Shown piece by piece: positions 27,135 to 36,130 of a stretch of DNA of 64,000 bases. A program made the translations under genes and the position numbers. The notes under the pieces are model-generated. The model had not been told where the DNA came from. It was given only the letters and a program-made list of their open reading frames with translations, and did not search any database. This DNA comes from Gellertiella hungarica (GTDB lineage: Bacteria; Pseudomonadota; Alphaproteobacteria; Rhizobiales; Rhizobiaceae): contig NZ_JACIEZ010000009.1 of the NCBI RefSeq assembly GCF_014197145.1, positions 113,347 to 177,346 of the forward strand, given 5' to 3'. Within the stretch, counting starts at the first letter, position 1. The number at the start of each line of letters is the position of its first letter.

Positions 27135-27901
27135 TGCTCGACTACAACCACCGCCCCACCTGCGCCGAACGCATCAATGCGGTGATCGACGAAGCGATCG
27201 CCGCTGAACGCGCGGCGGTTGCGCCCAGGACCTACCTCGGCGGCTCCCGCCTTGGACACGGCTGTGAGCGCGCTCTGCAATTCGAGTTCGCGGGTGCGCC
27301 GAAGGATGAGGGCCAGGAGTTCTCCGGCCAGACTCTGCGGATCTTCGAGATCGGACACGCGCTCGAAGATCTTGCCATCCGCTGGCTGCGCGGTGCCGGG
27401 TTCGATCTCTATACCCGCAAGGGCAACCGTCCAGATGGCGAGCAATTCGGCTTCTCGGTCGCTGGTGGCCGCATCCGCGGTCATGTCGATGGGATCATCG
27501 CCGCCGCACCCCAGCTGCTGGGCATCGGCGTTCCCGCGCTCTGGGAATGCAAGACGATGAACGCCAGGAACTGGCGCGAGACCGTGGCCAAGGGCGTAGT
27601 TGTCGCGAAGCCTGTCTATGCGTCCCAGATGGCCCTCTACCAGGCCTACATGGAGGCGCAAGTCCCCGGCATCTCCGACAATCCCGCGCTCTTCACCGCC
27701 ATCAACAAGGACACCGCCGAACTGCACCACGAACTCGTGCCGTTCGACGCGGGGCTCGCTCAACGCATGAGCGACCGCGCCGTGCGGATCCTTCAGGCGA
27801 CGGATGCAGGAGATCTGCTGCCGCGCATCGCCACGACGCGTGACTTCCACGAGTGCCGGATGTGCCCGTGGGCAGAACGCTGCTGGGGGCTGCCGGCATG
27901 A
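27134..27901 (+). CDS. PD-(D/E)XK nuclease, Cas4/RecB-like
   Basis: A 255-residue nuclease. Motifs are GHVDGIIAA (catalytic Asp), WECKTMN (the E-x-K strand) and YASQMALYQAYM (Gln/Tyr motif). Cysteines at GHGCERAL and, near the C-terminus, CRMCPWAERC could hold the iron-sulfur cluster typical of Cas4-like enzymes. As the exonuclease of the element it would produce single strands for the Sak4-like recombinase. It overlaps the preceding stop and the next start. Confidence 0.85.
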   Translation: MLDYNHRPTCAERINAVIDEAIAAERAAVAPRTYLGGSRLGHGCERALQFEFAGAPKDEGQEFSGQTLRIFEIGHALEDLAIRWLRGAGFDLYTRKGNRPDGEQFGFSVAGGRIRGHVDGIIAAAPQLLGIGVPALWECKTMNARNWRETVAKGVVVAKPVYASQMALYQAYMEAQVPGISDNPALFTAINKDTAELHHELVPFDAGLAQRMSDRAVRILQATDAGDLLPRIATTRDFHECRMCPWAERCWGLPA

Positions 27902-30186
27902 GCGGGAACAAGGTCATCTCCCTCGATGCCTGGCGCGACTTCAACGACGCCGCGCCGCAGGCCGATCCGTTCGACATCGAGCCGGATCCCGAGCAGATCG
28001 CCGTCTTTCTCGATGTGGTCTTCGGTTACTGCGATGGCAGGGTGCCCTTGCGCGGGTTCGTGGACAAGGGCCAAGGCATCGACGGCCGTCCCCACAACGC
28101 CTGGATCGAGATCGACGACAGTTTGCTGGAGAAGGCGGTTTCCTTCGCCGGTTGGGCAGCACGCGAAGGGGCGGCCTTCTATGTGGTGCCGGGAACGGTC
28201 GCCGAGACCGGCAAGGCCAAGGCCGCCGATGTCCAGCAGATGCAGACGGTCCTGGTCGACCTCGACGCGGGTGACATCGCCGCCAAGCTCGACCACCTCA
28301 TCCGGCATCTCGGCGAGCCGACACTGCTCGTCGAAAGCGGCGGCCGGACGCCGGACGGTCTCGACAAGCTGCATGTCTGGTGGCGCTTGAGCGAACCGGC
28401 CGAGGGCGAGGATATCGGGCTTCTCTGTCGGCTGCGCGGCGACATCGCGGTCAAGGTCGGCGGCGACACGCATTTCCGATCGGCCCACCAGCCGATCCGT
28501 CTGGCCGGCTCCGTCTATCACAAAGGCGGGTTCAAGCGCCTGGTCAACATCCGCCGCCACAGCCCGCGGGTCGAGGTCCATCTGCGCGACTTCGCCGAGC
28601 TCGTCGCCGACATGCCGCCGCTTGCCGGCGTGGGATCAGAGCCAGGACCATCGAGCGACAAACCCTCGATCACGGAGATCCTGACCACCCCGGTCCGTGA
28701 AGGCGGCGAAGACGACTGGACGCGCTTCCAGGGGGCGAGCGCCGCGATCGGCCACTACGTCCGCATGGCGCATGAGGGCCGCATGAGCCGCGACGACGCG
28801 TGGGAGGCGATCTGCCAGTACAACGCCGCCCAGCTCCGTCCCAGCTGGCCGCTCGAACGTCTCGCCTCGGAAGCACAGCGCCTCTGGCGGCTGCACGAAG
28901 AGCGCCACGGACCGGCTCTCGAACGGATTGCCGTTTCGCCGATGTCCGCGCTGCCGGTTTTCACGCTCGGCGCACTGCTCGACGACGTGAGCCCGATGCC
29001 CGACGACATCATCGCGCCGCGTTTGCTGACGCCCGGCGGGATGCTGGTGCTCGGCGGCGCGCCCAAAGTCGGCAAGAGCGACTTCCTGATCAGTCTGCTT
29101 GTCCACATGGCGGCGGGCGTGCCCTTCCTCGGCTTTGCGCCAAGCCGGCCGCTGCGGATCTTCTATCTGCAGGCGGAGATCCAGTACCACTATCTGCGGG
29201 AGCGCCTCCAGGCCATCCGGATCGAGCCGGCGCTCCTGGCCGCGGCGCGCGACAATCTCGTCGCCACGCCGAAGGTCCGCATGCTGCTCGACGCCGGCGG
29301 CGTGGGCCTGACCATCGCCGCGGTTCGCGACCACTACGGCCATGGCGCGCCCGATATCCTCTGCATCGACCCGATCCGCAATCTCTTCGATGGGGGCCCC
29401 GACGGCGGCGGGGAGAACGACAACACCGCGATGCTCTTCTTCCTGCAGGAGCGGGTCGAAGCGCTGCGGGACGCCGTAGCCCCGGATGCCGGCCTGATCC
29501 TCTGCCATCACACCCGCAAGATCACCAAGAAGCAGCTCGTCGAGGACCCGTTCATGGCGCTCTCGGGCGCGGGCAGCCTCCGCAGCTTCTACACCTCCGG
29601 GGTGATCATGCACCGGCCCGACGAGGACCGACCGGAGCGGATGCTGCATTTCGAGCTCCGCAACGGCCCCGGCATCGAGCCGATGATCGTCGACAAGGCG
29701 GACGGACGCTGGATCGCGATCGACCGCTCGGAGACAAGGCTCGTGCGTCGCGAGTTCGGCGAGAAGCTCGACGCTGAGCGCGCGCGCAAACACGACGTGA
29801 TCCTTCAACTGCTCTTCGATGAGGCCGAGGCCGGCCGGCTCTACACCGCTCTGCAATTCGCCGAGAGCTTCGAGAACCAGGCCGGGCTCGGCGGCAAGGA
29901 CACGATCCGCGAACGGATCAGCGTGCTGGCCACAAAGGGTTTCATCAAGTTCGTTCGCGATGGCGCGCCGTTCGGTCTGCCGACCTCGCGCTCGAAGTTC
30001 GGCTATCTCTGCGTCGAGGGCATGACGTTCCCGACCGGAGAAGAGACGGCAGACCCCGACACCGGCGAGATCGTGCCCGTCCGGATCCCTGTCCTTCCCA
30101 GCACCTACAAATGCCCGCAGAGCGGCGCGGCGCTGCCGGTCGAGAACCCTCTGGTCTGGGTCTATCAGACGGAGGTGACCTCGTGA
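27898..30186 (+). CDS. Primase-polymerase / RepA-like helicase fusion
   Basis: A 762-residue protein. The N-terminal part has archaeo-eukaryotic primase features: VDLDAGD (120-126), His 159 in LHVWWRL, and HQPIRLAGSVYHKGG (197-211). The centre is a RecA-fold ATPase with Walker A GGAPKVGKS (386-394), an acidic LCIDPIRNLF strand and ILCHHTRK. A C-terminal winged-helix-like region ends the protein. It is the best candidate for the element's own replication initiator. ATG 27898 overlaps the nuclease stop. It is followed by the repeat-rich non-coding block. Confidence 0.82.
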   Translation: MSGNKVISLDAWRDFNDAAPQADPFDIEPDPEQIAVFLDVVFGYCDGRVPLRGFVDKGQGIDGRPHNAWIEIDDSLLEKAVSFAGWAAREGAAFYVVPGTVAETGKAKAADVQQMQTVLVDLDAGDIAAKLDHLIRHLGEPTLLVESGGRTPDGLDKLHVWWRLSEPAEGEDIGLLCRLRGDIAVKVGGDTHFRSAHQPIRLAGSVYHKGGFKRLVNIRRHSPRVEVHLRDFAELVADMPPLAGVGSEPGPSSDKPSITEILTTPVREGGEDDWTRFQGASAAIGHYVRMAHEGRMSRDDAWEAICQYNAAQLRPSWPLERLASEAQRLWRLHEERHGPALERIAVSPMSALPVFTLGALLDDVSPMPDDIIAPRLLTPGGMLVLGGAPKVGKSDFLISLLVHMAAGVPFLGFAPSRPLRIFYLQAEIQYHYLRERLQAIRIEPALLAAARDNLVATPKVRMLLDAGGVGLTIAAVRDHYGHGAPDILCIDPIRNLFDGGPDGGGENDNTAMLFFLQERVEALRDAVAPDAGLILCHHTRKITKKQLVEDPFMALSGAGSLRSFYTSGVIMHRPDEDRPERMLHFELRNGPGIEPMIVDKADGRWIAIDRSETRLVRREFGEKLDAERARKHDVILQLLFDEAEAGRLYTALQFAESFENQAGLGGKDTIRERISVLATKGFIKFVRDGAPFGLPTSRSKFGYLCVEGMTFPTGEETADPDTGEIVPVRIPVLPSTYKCPQSGAALPVENPLVWVYQTEVTS

Positions 30187-30225
30187 TGCGCCAGCTCATT
30201 CCGATTACGCGGACTTACGCAGGAT

Positions 30226-30481
30226 CAAGTTGTGGCAAGTTGCGGCGAGCTGGGCGGCCAGCTTCCCAACTACTTTCGCTGCTCTTCGCGCCGCCGCGCT
30301 CCGCCCAGCCATCCCGCGCACATTCAAGTTGGGAAAGCTCGTCCCAACTACCTTGGCTCCCGCGCGCCCCGCTGCGCGGCCTTTCGCAGATTCAAGTTGG
30401 GAACGCGACCCACGCCACGGGCTGTCCCAACTTCGATTTCTCCAAACGATTCAAGGCGTTGATGCACTCTCGAAGTTGTGG
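30226..30481. repeat. Cluster of alternating CAAGTTGGGA-type repeats (candidate origin)
   Basis: Eight related sites lie in about 255 bp. CAAGTTG occurs at 30226-30232 and 30236-30242. TCCCAACT occurs at 30264, 30342 and 30425. ATTCAAGTTGGGAA occurs identically at 30322-30335 and 30390-30403. CGAAGTTGTGG occurs at 30471-30481. After the first two, the copies alternate in orientation. The 434-bp stretch 30187-30620 has no credible gene. Position directly after the primase-helicase gene makes an iteron-like origin, or an array of regulator sites, the leading idea. Confidence 0.6.
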
Positions 30482-30490
30482 GGGTGAAAG

Positions 30491-30537
30491 CCACCCCCTT
30501 CGGGGGTGGGGGAGAACCGCGCCAAGCGGGTTCTCCC
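30491..30537. other. Tandem GC-rich hairpins upstream of the resolvase gene
   Basis: Stem one is CCACCCCC (30491-30498), loop TTC, GGGGGTGG (30502-30509). Stem two is GGAGAACC (30511-30518) and GGTTCTCC (30529-30536), separated by one base from the first. Neither is followed by a T run. They could be part of a replication origin, a transcript-processing site, or a 5' leader structure for the gene at 30621. Confidence 0.6.
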
Positions 30538-30620
30538 ACTCCCACCCCCAGGGGCTTCGCGCGCGCAGGCACCGTGCCGTCCATCCACTCACCGACATCA
30601 GACGAGAAGGACCCACCACC

Positions 30621-31154
30621 ATGAGCCAGTGCCCGTCACCCCTCCCCAAGAGCGCGCCCCATCCGGCCCCGGTCATCTCGACATCCGCGGGCAGCGCCAT
30701 TCTCGCCCTGGATCTCGGCACCACCACGGGCTGGGCGAGCCTGGCGGGCGGGATCGTGCACAGCGGAACCGCCAGCCTCCGCTCCGGCCGCTACGACGGC
30801 GGCGGCATGCGCTACCTGCGCTTCCAGCACTGGCTCGAACAACTGGCCGACGACAGCGGTGGGTTGGCCGCGATCTATTTCGAGGAGGTCCGGCGCCATA
30901 TCGGCACTGACGCCGCCCACCTCTACGGCGGTTTCCTGGCGACGTTGACCGCTTGGTGCGAGCGTGAGGGCGTCGTCTATCAGGGCGTTCCTGTCGGCAC
31001 CATCAAACGCTTCGCTACGGGCAAGGGCAACGCCGGCAAGGATGCAGTCGTCGCCGCCGTTCGCGCCCGCGGCTTCAGCCCCGCCGACGACAACGAGGCC
31101 GACGCGATCGCGATCCTGCTTTGGGCGATGGAGACCCGGGGAGGTGTGCTGTGA
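30621..31154 (+). CDS. RuvC-like Holliday-junction resolvase
   Basis: A 177-residue RNase-H-fold protein. ILALDLGTTTGWASL carries the first acidic residue, IYFEEVRRHIGTDAA the second, and DDNEADAIAILLW the last. This is the phage RuvC family. It would resolve recombination or replication intermediates before packaging. ATG 30621 follows the structured non-coding block; longer frames upstream are not credible. It overlaps the next gene by GTGA. Confidence 0.85.
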   Translation: MSQCPSPLPKSAPHPAPVISTSAGSAILALDLGTTTGWASLAGGIVHSGTASLRSGRYDGGGMRYLRFQHWLEQLADDSGGLAAIYFEEVRRHIGTDAAHLYGGFLATLTAWCEREGVVYQGVPVGTIKRFATGKGNAGKDAVVAAVRARGFSPADDNEADAIAILLWAMETRGGVL

Positions 31155-31582
31155 GGTGGACGCCGAGCCTCGTCGAGGAACGTCTCGCGGAAGCGGCCAT
31201 CGTGCTCAAGCGCCTGCCCGAACCCCGGCGTCAGGGATATTTCAGCGTCTGGCCGGAGGTCATCCATAGCTTCGCCGACAAGGTCGGACAGGAGCCAAAG
31301 CCGATGCGCGTCATCCCGTCACCCGCCGCGATCAGCCGGATGGAGGAGACGCTCAGCTGGACGGTGGGGCTCGATCCGATCGACGGCAAGATCGTCTGGC
31401 TGCGCGCCTACGGCGAGCGATGGAAAACCATCTGCTGGACCGTCGGATTGCAGCGCTCGGCGGCGCACGAGCACTGGCTCTACGCGCTCTGCGTGATCGC
31501 ATTCCGGCTTAACGGTCGGCGGCTCAACCGCACCCTGTCGAAGCGGAAAGTGATCGAGCTGGCTGGCGCGTCGCAGCGGTGA
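31151..31582 (+). CDS. DUF6362-type phage protein
   Basis: A 143-residue protein started at GTG 31151, overlapping the resolvase stop. The middle contains WLRAYGERWKTICWTVGLQRSAAHEHW, a helix-turn-helix-like segment found in DUF6362 proteins encoded just before terminase modules. It may be a late regulator or packaging accessory; the role is unproven. Confidence 0.75.
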   Translation: MRWTPSLVEERLAEAAIVLKRLPEPRRQGYFSVWPEVIHSFADKVGQEPKPMRVIPSPAAISRMEETLSWTVGLDPIDGKIVWLRAYGERWKTICWTVGLQRSAAHEHWLYALCVIAFRLNGRRLNRTLSKRKVIELAGASQR

Positions 31583-31762
31583 GCGGGGGCGAGGAAGGTG
31601 TCCGGCGGACAGTTTTCGAACGGACGGAAACGGCTTGAATGGGGTAAATTCTGGCTATGCTCGGGAGAGGCGCGCCCGCGACGGATCGTCCCCTTCCTTG
31701 CGGGCGTTGTCGTTTCCGGTGTCGTCGCCATTGCCATCGTCACCATCATCGAGACCAGCATC

Positions 31763-32107
31763 ATGCCCGTCCGCCCTCCGATCCATCGTCCGGTTGGCCG
31801 GCGCGAGAAGCGTGAGCGTGACCAGGACTATGCCCGCCAGCGCAATCGGGTGGCACGTGCGCTCTACCGCTCGAAGCGCTGGCGAACGGAACGCGCCGCG
31901 TTCCTGCACGATCATCCGCTGTGCGTGGAATGCGCGCGCCATGATCTGATCCGACCGGCCAGCGTCGTCGACCACATCGATCCCCATGGTGGTGATGAGA
32001 CGGTGTTCTGGGATTGCAGCCGCTGGCAGGCGCTGTGTGCCTCGTGCCATGGCCGCAAGACGGCGGCGCAGGATGGCGGCTTCGGCAATGCGCGCCGCCG
32101 CTCGTGA
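31763..32107 (+). CDS. HNH endonuclease of the packaging module
   Basis: A 114-residue HNH nuclease: CVECARHDLIRPASVVDHID, then HGG, then CSRWQALCASCHGRKT. Phage HNH proteins encoded next to terminase usually assist cos cleavage or packaging. ATG 31763 is chosen because the nuclease domain starts soon after. An in-frame GTG at 31598 would add 55 residues including a hydrophobic stretch (IVPFLAGVVVSGVVAIAIV), so a membrane-anchored or fused form cannot be excluded. Confidence 0.82.
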   Translation: MPVRPPIHRPVGRREKRERDQDYARQRNRVARALYRSKRWRTERAAFLHDHPLCVECARHDLIRPASVVDHIDPHGGDETVFWDCSRWQALCASCHGRKTAAQDGGFGNARRRS

Positions 32108-32248
32108 GCCCAAGCCCTCCCCCCGGGGAGGTCAAATCTCTGGAGAGTTCGCTCCCAGGACCGCGCGCCACCAAACGCGCATCCGTGGCCAAAATGGAGC
32201 ATGGGGGGTGCGACGATAAAATGAACGTGCGAATTGAAGGATAAACTC

Positions 32249-33640
32249 GTGCCTGCGACTGATCTTGGCCCTGTTGATCTCGGCGTTGCCGACCGCCAGC
32301 TTGCGGTCGAATACCGGCCGCTCGACAGCCTGGTGCCCTATGCGCGCAATGCCCGCACGCATTCGGATGCGCAGGTGGCCGAGATCGCCGGGTCGATCCG
32401 CGCCTTCGGCTTCACCAACCCGGTGCTGATTGCCGAGGATGGCACGCTGATTGCCGGTCATGGCCGCGTGCTGGCGGCGCGCAAGCTCGGTATGGAGACG
32501 GTGCCGACGATCGTGCTGACGGGACTGTCGGAGACGCAGCGCCGGGCGCTGGTGCTCGCCGACAACCGCATTGCCATGAATGCCGGCTGGGACGAGGAGC
32601 TGCTGGCGCTCGAGCTCTCCGACCTGCAGGAGGCCGGCTTTGACCTTGGCCTCACCGGCTTCGGCGACGACGAGTTGCAGAGCCTGCTTTACGGCAGCCA
32701 TGACGAACAGGATGGGCTGACCGAGGACGACGCCATTCCGGAAGTTCCGGCAACGCCTGTCACACGGCGCGGCGATCTGTGGCTGCTGGGTGATCACCGG
32801 CTGCTGTGCGGTGATAGCACCTCGCCGGAAGATGTTGGTCGCCTGATGAACGGCGAACGGGCGGCGCTGTTTGCCACCGATCCGCCCTACCTGGTCGACT
32901 ATGACGGAACCAACCATCCGACAAAGAAAACCGCCTCGGCGCGGGCGAAGAAAATCGCCAACAAGGACTGGGGCGACGATTATATCGAGCAGCCACACTG
33001 GGATGATTCTGCCCAAGGACCGCAGTTCTACGAGGCCTTCTGCAAGGTGGCGATTGAGCATGCCATTGCCGAGGATGTAGCATGGTATTGCTGGCACGCC
33101 TCGCGCCGCCAACGCATGCTGGAAACGGTCTGGGATCAGTTCGATGTGTTGCATCACCAGCAGATCATTTGGGCCAAATCGCGCCCGGTGCTGACGCGCT
33201 CGGTGATGCTGTGGGCGCATGAGCCGTGTCTGTTCGGATGGCGTCGCGGTAAGAAGCCCCGCATCAACCGCGAGGGGTTCGAGAGCTGGCCGACCACGGT
33301 GTGGAACATCCCATCCTCGGAGATCGAAACCCGCGAGCATCCGACTTCGAAGCCGGTGCGCGTGTTCACGCTGCCGATGCAGCTGCACACAAGACCGGGC
33401 GACATCTGCTACGAGCCGTTCTCCGGTTCGGGCTCACAGCTGATCGCCGGCGAGAAGACCGGCCGCCGCGTCTATGGCCTCGAACTGTCGGAGGCCTTCT
33501 GCGATGTCGTCGTCCGACGCTGGCAGGAATTCACCGGCAAGCAGGCAACGCTCGAGGGCGACGGCCGCAGCTTTGACGCGATCGCCGCCGATCGAGTGCC
33601 TGATGCCGGGTCCGCGACCAGGGATGCGGCAGCGGCATGA
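32249..33640 (+). CDS. ParB-domain DNA methyltransferase (beta class)
   Basis: A 463-residue fusion. Residues about 20-115 form a ParB/Srx-like domain (PYARNARTHSDAQVAEI, GTLIAGHGRVLAARKLG). The remainder is a DNA adenine/cytosine-N4 methyltransferase with the catalytic motif TDPPYLVDY before the AdoMet motif EPFSGSGSQLIAGE, the beta-class order. GAAGGA at 32236-32241 supports GTG 32249. It probably protects element DNA from host restriction or marks packaging sites. It is common next to terminase in alphaproteobacterial phages. Confidence 0.9.
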   Translation: MPATDLGPVDLGVADRQLAVEYRPLDSLVPYARNARTHSDAQVAEIAGSIRAFGFTNPVLIAEDGTLIAGHGRVLAARKLGMETVPTIVLTGLSETQRRALVLADNRIAMNAGWDEELLALELSDLQEAGFDLGLTGFGDDELQSLLYGSHDEQDGLTEDDAIPEVPATPVTRRGDLWLLGDHRLLCGDSTSPEDVGRLMNGERAALFATDPPYLVDYDGTNHPTKKTASARAKKIANKDWGDDYIEQPHWDDSAQGPQFYEAFCKVAIEHAIAEDVAWYCWHASRRQRMLETVWDQFDVLHHQQIIWAKSRPVLTRSVMLWAHEPCLFGWRRGKKPRINREGFESWPTTVWNIPSSEIETREHPTSKPVRVFTLPMQLHTRPGDICYEPFSGSGSQLIAGEKTGRRVYGLELSEAFCDVVVRRWQEFTGKQATLEGDGRSFDAIAADRVPDAGSATRDAAAA

Positions 33641-33867
33641 AGCAATCCCGCACCATGTCGCTGGTGGAATCGCTGACCAACGTCGCTATCGGCTATGGCA
33701 TTGCCGTGGTGACGCAGATCCTGGTGTTCCCGCTGTTCGGATTGTCCACCACGCTGGCTGACAACATGGCCATGGGCGCCATCTTCACCGTGGTGTCGAT
33801 CGCACGCAGTTACTGTCTGCGCAGGTTGTTCGAGGCGGTACGCCTTCGCGGTGACGGCACTGGATAA
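33637..33867 (+). CDS. DUF7220-type small membrane protein
   Basis: A 76-residue protein with two hydrophobic helices (about 16-35 and 42-58) and a basic C-terminus (SYCLRRLFEAVRLR). It belongs to the small membrane proteins found before the small terminase in these elements. It overlaps the methyltransferase stop by 4 bp. Role unknown. Confidence 0.75.
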   Translation: MKQSRTMSLVESLTNVAIGYGIAVVTQILVFPLFGLSTTLADNMAMGAIFTVVSIARSYCLRRLFEAVRLRGDGTG

Positions 33868-33883
33868 TGCATGGAGTTTTGAC

Positions 33884-34354
33884 ATGGCCGGCCGCAAGCC
33901 GCTGCCAACGCATCTGAAGTTGGTCAAGGGCACGGCCCGTCCGCACCGTTTGAACAAGGCCGAGCCGAAACCGGTGGTGGCAGTTCCTGCGCCGCCCGAT
34001 CATCTTGATGAGGACGTCAGGAAAAAGTTCTCCGAGATGGCCGAGCTGCTGGCCCGCCATGGCGTGATGACCGAGCTCGATACGCATGCGCTGGCCCGGT
34101 ACGTGGTGATCTGGCGGCGCTGGCTGGAAGCCGAGCAGGAAGTCAAACGCCGCGGCCATGTGGTGAAGACGGCGAACGACAACATCATCCAGAACCCGTT
34201 CCTGGCGGTTGCCAACAAGTGCCTGGCGCAGATGGCACAGATCGAAAGCGAGTTCGGGCTCACACCCTCCAGCCGCTCGCGCATCCGCATGGCAGAGCCT
34301 GCCGAGACCAGCGACCCCTTCGAGGACTTTTTGACCCGTGGCCGAAAAGCGTAA
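33884..34354 (+). CDS. Terminase small subunit (P27 family)
   Basis: A 156-residue P27-like small terminase: the N-terminal basic segment MAGRKPLPTHLKLVKGTARP is diagnostic, and a helical oligomerisation region (FSEMAELLARHGVMTELD) follows. It recognises the packaging start on element DNA. ATG 33884 is preferred to an upstream GTG. Its end overlaps the large-subunit start by 17 bp. Confidence 0.92.
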   Translation: MAGRKPLPTHLKLVKGTARPHRLNKAEPKPVVAVPAPPDHLDEDVRKKFSEMAELLARHGVMTELDTHALARYVVIWRRWLEAEQEVKRRGHVVKTANDNIIQNPFLAVANKCLAQMAQIESEFGLTPSSRSRIRMAEPAETSDPFEDFLTRGRKA

Positions 34355-36110
34355 ATCCGGCTCGGTCAGGAAAGCGTCATCCTGTCCGGTCACGACCTAT
34401 GCCCGCGCTGTCGTCAGCGGCAGGATCGTCGCCGGTCGCCTGGTGAAGCTTGCCTGCGAGCGGCATCTCGCCGATCTCAAATCCGGCGGCAAGCGTGGCC
34501 TCGTCTGGGACGGTGCTGCCGCACGCCACGCCATCGACTTCTTCGGCCATCTGCGCCATTCGACCGGCGAATGGGCCGGCGAGCCCTTCGTGCTGCAGGA
34601 CTGGCAGCAGTTCGTCGTCGGCTCGCTTTATGGCTGGAAGCGCAAGAACGGATTGCGCCGTTTCCGCACGGCCTATGTCGAGGTGGCGCGCAAGAACGGC
34701 AAGTCGGTGCTGTTGGCCGGCACCGCACTTTATGCCCTGATCGCCGATGCTGAACCGGGTGCGCATGTCTATTCGGCAGCAACGACGCGCGATCAGGCGC
34801 GCATTGTCTTTGGCGAGGCCGAGCGCATGGTGGCGGCGAGTTCGGCGCTGCAATCGAGGATCACACGCACGGTGAACAATCTAGCCGTGCTGCCGACCTC
34901 GTCCTGGTTCAGGCCGCTGTCGGCGGACGCCAGCAAGATGGACGGGCTGAACATCCATTTTGCGGCCGTCGATGAAGTGCACGAACATCCGGGACCGGAG
35001 ATCATCCAGAAGCTGAACACCGCCACCGGTGCGCGGCGCCAGCCGCTGATCTTCGAGATCACGACGGCCGGCTATGATCGCCATTCGGTCTGCCGCCAGC
35101 ATCACGAGTTCTCGGTGAAGGCGCTGGAAGGCACGGTGCCGATGGAGTCGTCGGACAGCTGGTTTGCCTATATCGCCACCATCGATGAGGGCGACGACTG
35201 GACCGACGAAAAGGTCTGGGTGAAGGCCAATCCGAGCCTTGGCGTGACGGTGAAGCTGGATGACCTGAAGCGGCAGATCGACGAGGCTAGGGAAATGCCG
35301 GCGCAGCAGAATGCGATCCGCCGGCTGCGCCTCAACGAATGGACCGAGCAGGTCACCCGTTGGCTCGACATGAGCGTGTGGGAGGAAGGCGGCCTGCCAG
35401 CTGCCACCGACTGGCGCATCGTCAAACACGAACTGGAGGAACTGGAAGGCAAGCTGCTGGGGCGTGAATGCTATGGCGGGCTCGATCTTGCCCGCGTCAA
35501 CGATCTGTCGGCATTCGTGCTGGTCTTCCCGCCGACACTGGATGACGTGCTCGGAGCGCTTGCCGACAAATGGATCGTTACCTGCCGGTTCTGGATTCCC
35601 GAGGACGACATAGTCCGCCGTGTGCGGCGCGACCGCGTGCCTTATGATGTCTGGCGCGACCAGGGATTTTTGACCGCCACGCCGGGCAACGCCACTGACT
35701 TCGCCTTCGTCGAGAAAGAAATCCTCGACCTTGCCGGCCGCTACGATCTGCGTGAACTCTCCTACGACCGCACCTTTGCCGGCGAGATCGTCCAGCATCT
35801 TCAGGATGAAGGCTTGAACCTTGTCCAGTTCGGCCAGGGGTTCTTGTCGATGGCCGCTCCGACGGCGGAACTGGAGCGCCTGTCGGTGTCGCGCTCTCTC
35901 TGGCATGGCGGGCATCCGGTGTTGCGCTGGAACGCCTCCAACGTCGCCGTGCGCCATGATCCGGCCGGCAACATCAAGCCGGACAAGGAGCGCTCCACCG
36001 AGCGTATCGACGGAATTGTCGCGATCTGCAACGCGCTCGGCCGGGCTCTGGCCCGTGACGTCAATGCCGGCCGCTCGGTCTATGAGACCCGCGGCATCCT
36101 GATGTTGTAA
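34338..36110 (+). CDS. Terminase large subunit
   Basis: A 590-residue packaging motor. The ATPase has VARKNGKSVLL (Lys 122) and AAVDEVHEH (Asp 212, Glu 213). The C-terminal nuclease domain holds GGLDLARVNDLSAFVLV and later acidic motifs. GTG 34338 is the start, overlapping the small subunit. This is the HK97-like (Terminase_1) family; with the portal it translocates DNA into preformed capsids. Confidence 0.95.
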   Translation: MAEKRKSGSVRKASSCPVTTYARAVVSGRIVAGRLVKLACERHLADLKSGGKRGLVWDGAAARHAIDFFGHLRHSTGEWAGEPFVLQDWQQFVVGSLYGWKRKNGLRRFRTAYVEVARKNGKSVLLAGTALYALIADAEPGAHVYSAATTRDQARIVFGEAERMVAASSALQSRITRTVNNLAVLPTSSWFRPLSADASKMDGLNIHFAAVDEVHEHPGPEIIQKLNTATGARRQPLIFEITTAGYDRHSVCRQHHEFSVKALEGTVPMESSDSWFAYIATIDEGDDWTDEKVWVKANPSLGVTVKLDDLKRQIDEAREMPAQQNAIRRLRLNEWTEQVTRWLDMSVWEEGGLPAATDWRIVKHELEELEGKLLGRECYGGLDLARVNDLSAFVLVFPPTLDDVLGALADKWIVTCRFWIPEDDIVRRVRRDRVPYDVWRDQGFLTATPGNATDFAFVEKEILDLAGRYDLRELSYDRTFAGEIVQHLQDEGLNLVQFGQGFLSMAAPTAELERLSVSRSLWHGGHPVLRWNASNVAVRHDPAGNIKPDKERSTERIDGIVAICNALGRALARDVNAGRSVYETRGILML

Positions 36111-36130
36111 AGAGCTGACGAAAGAACCCA

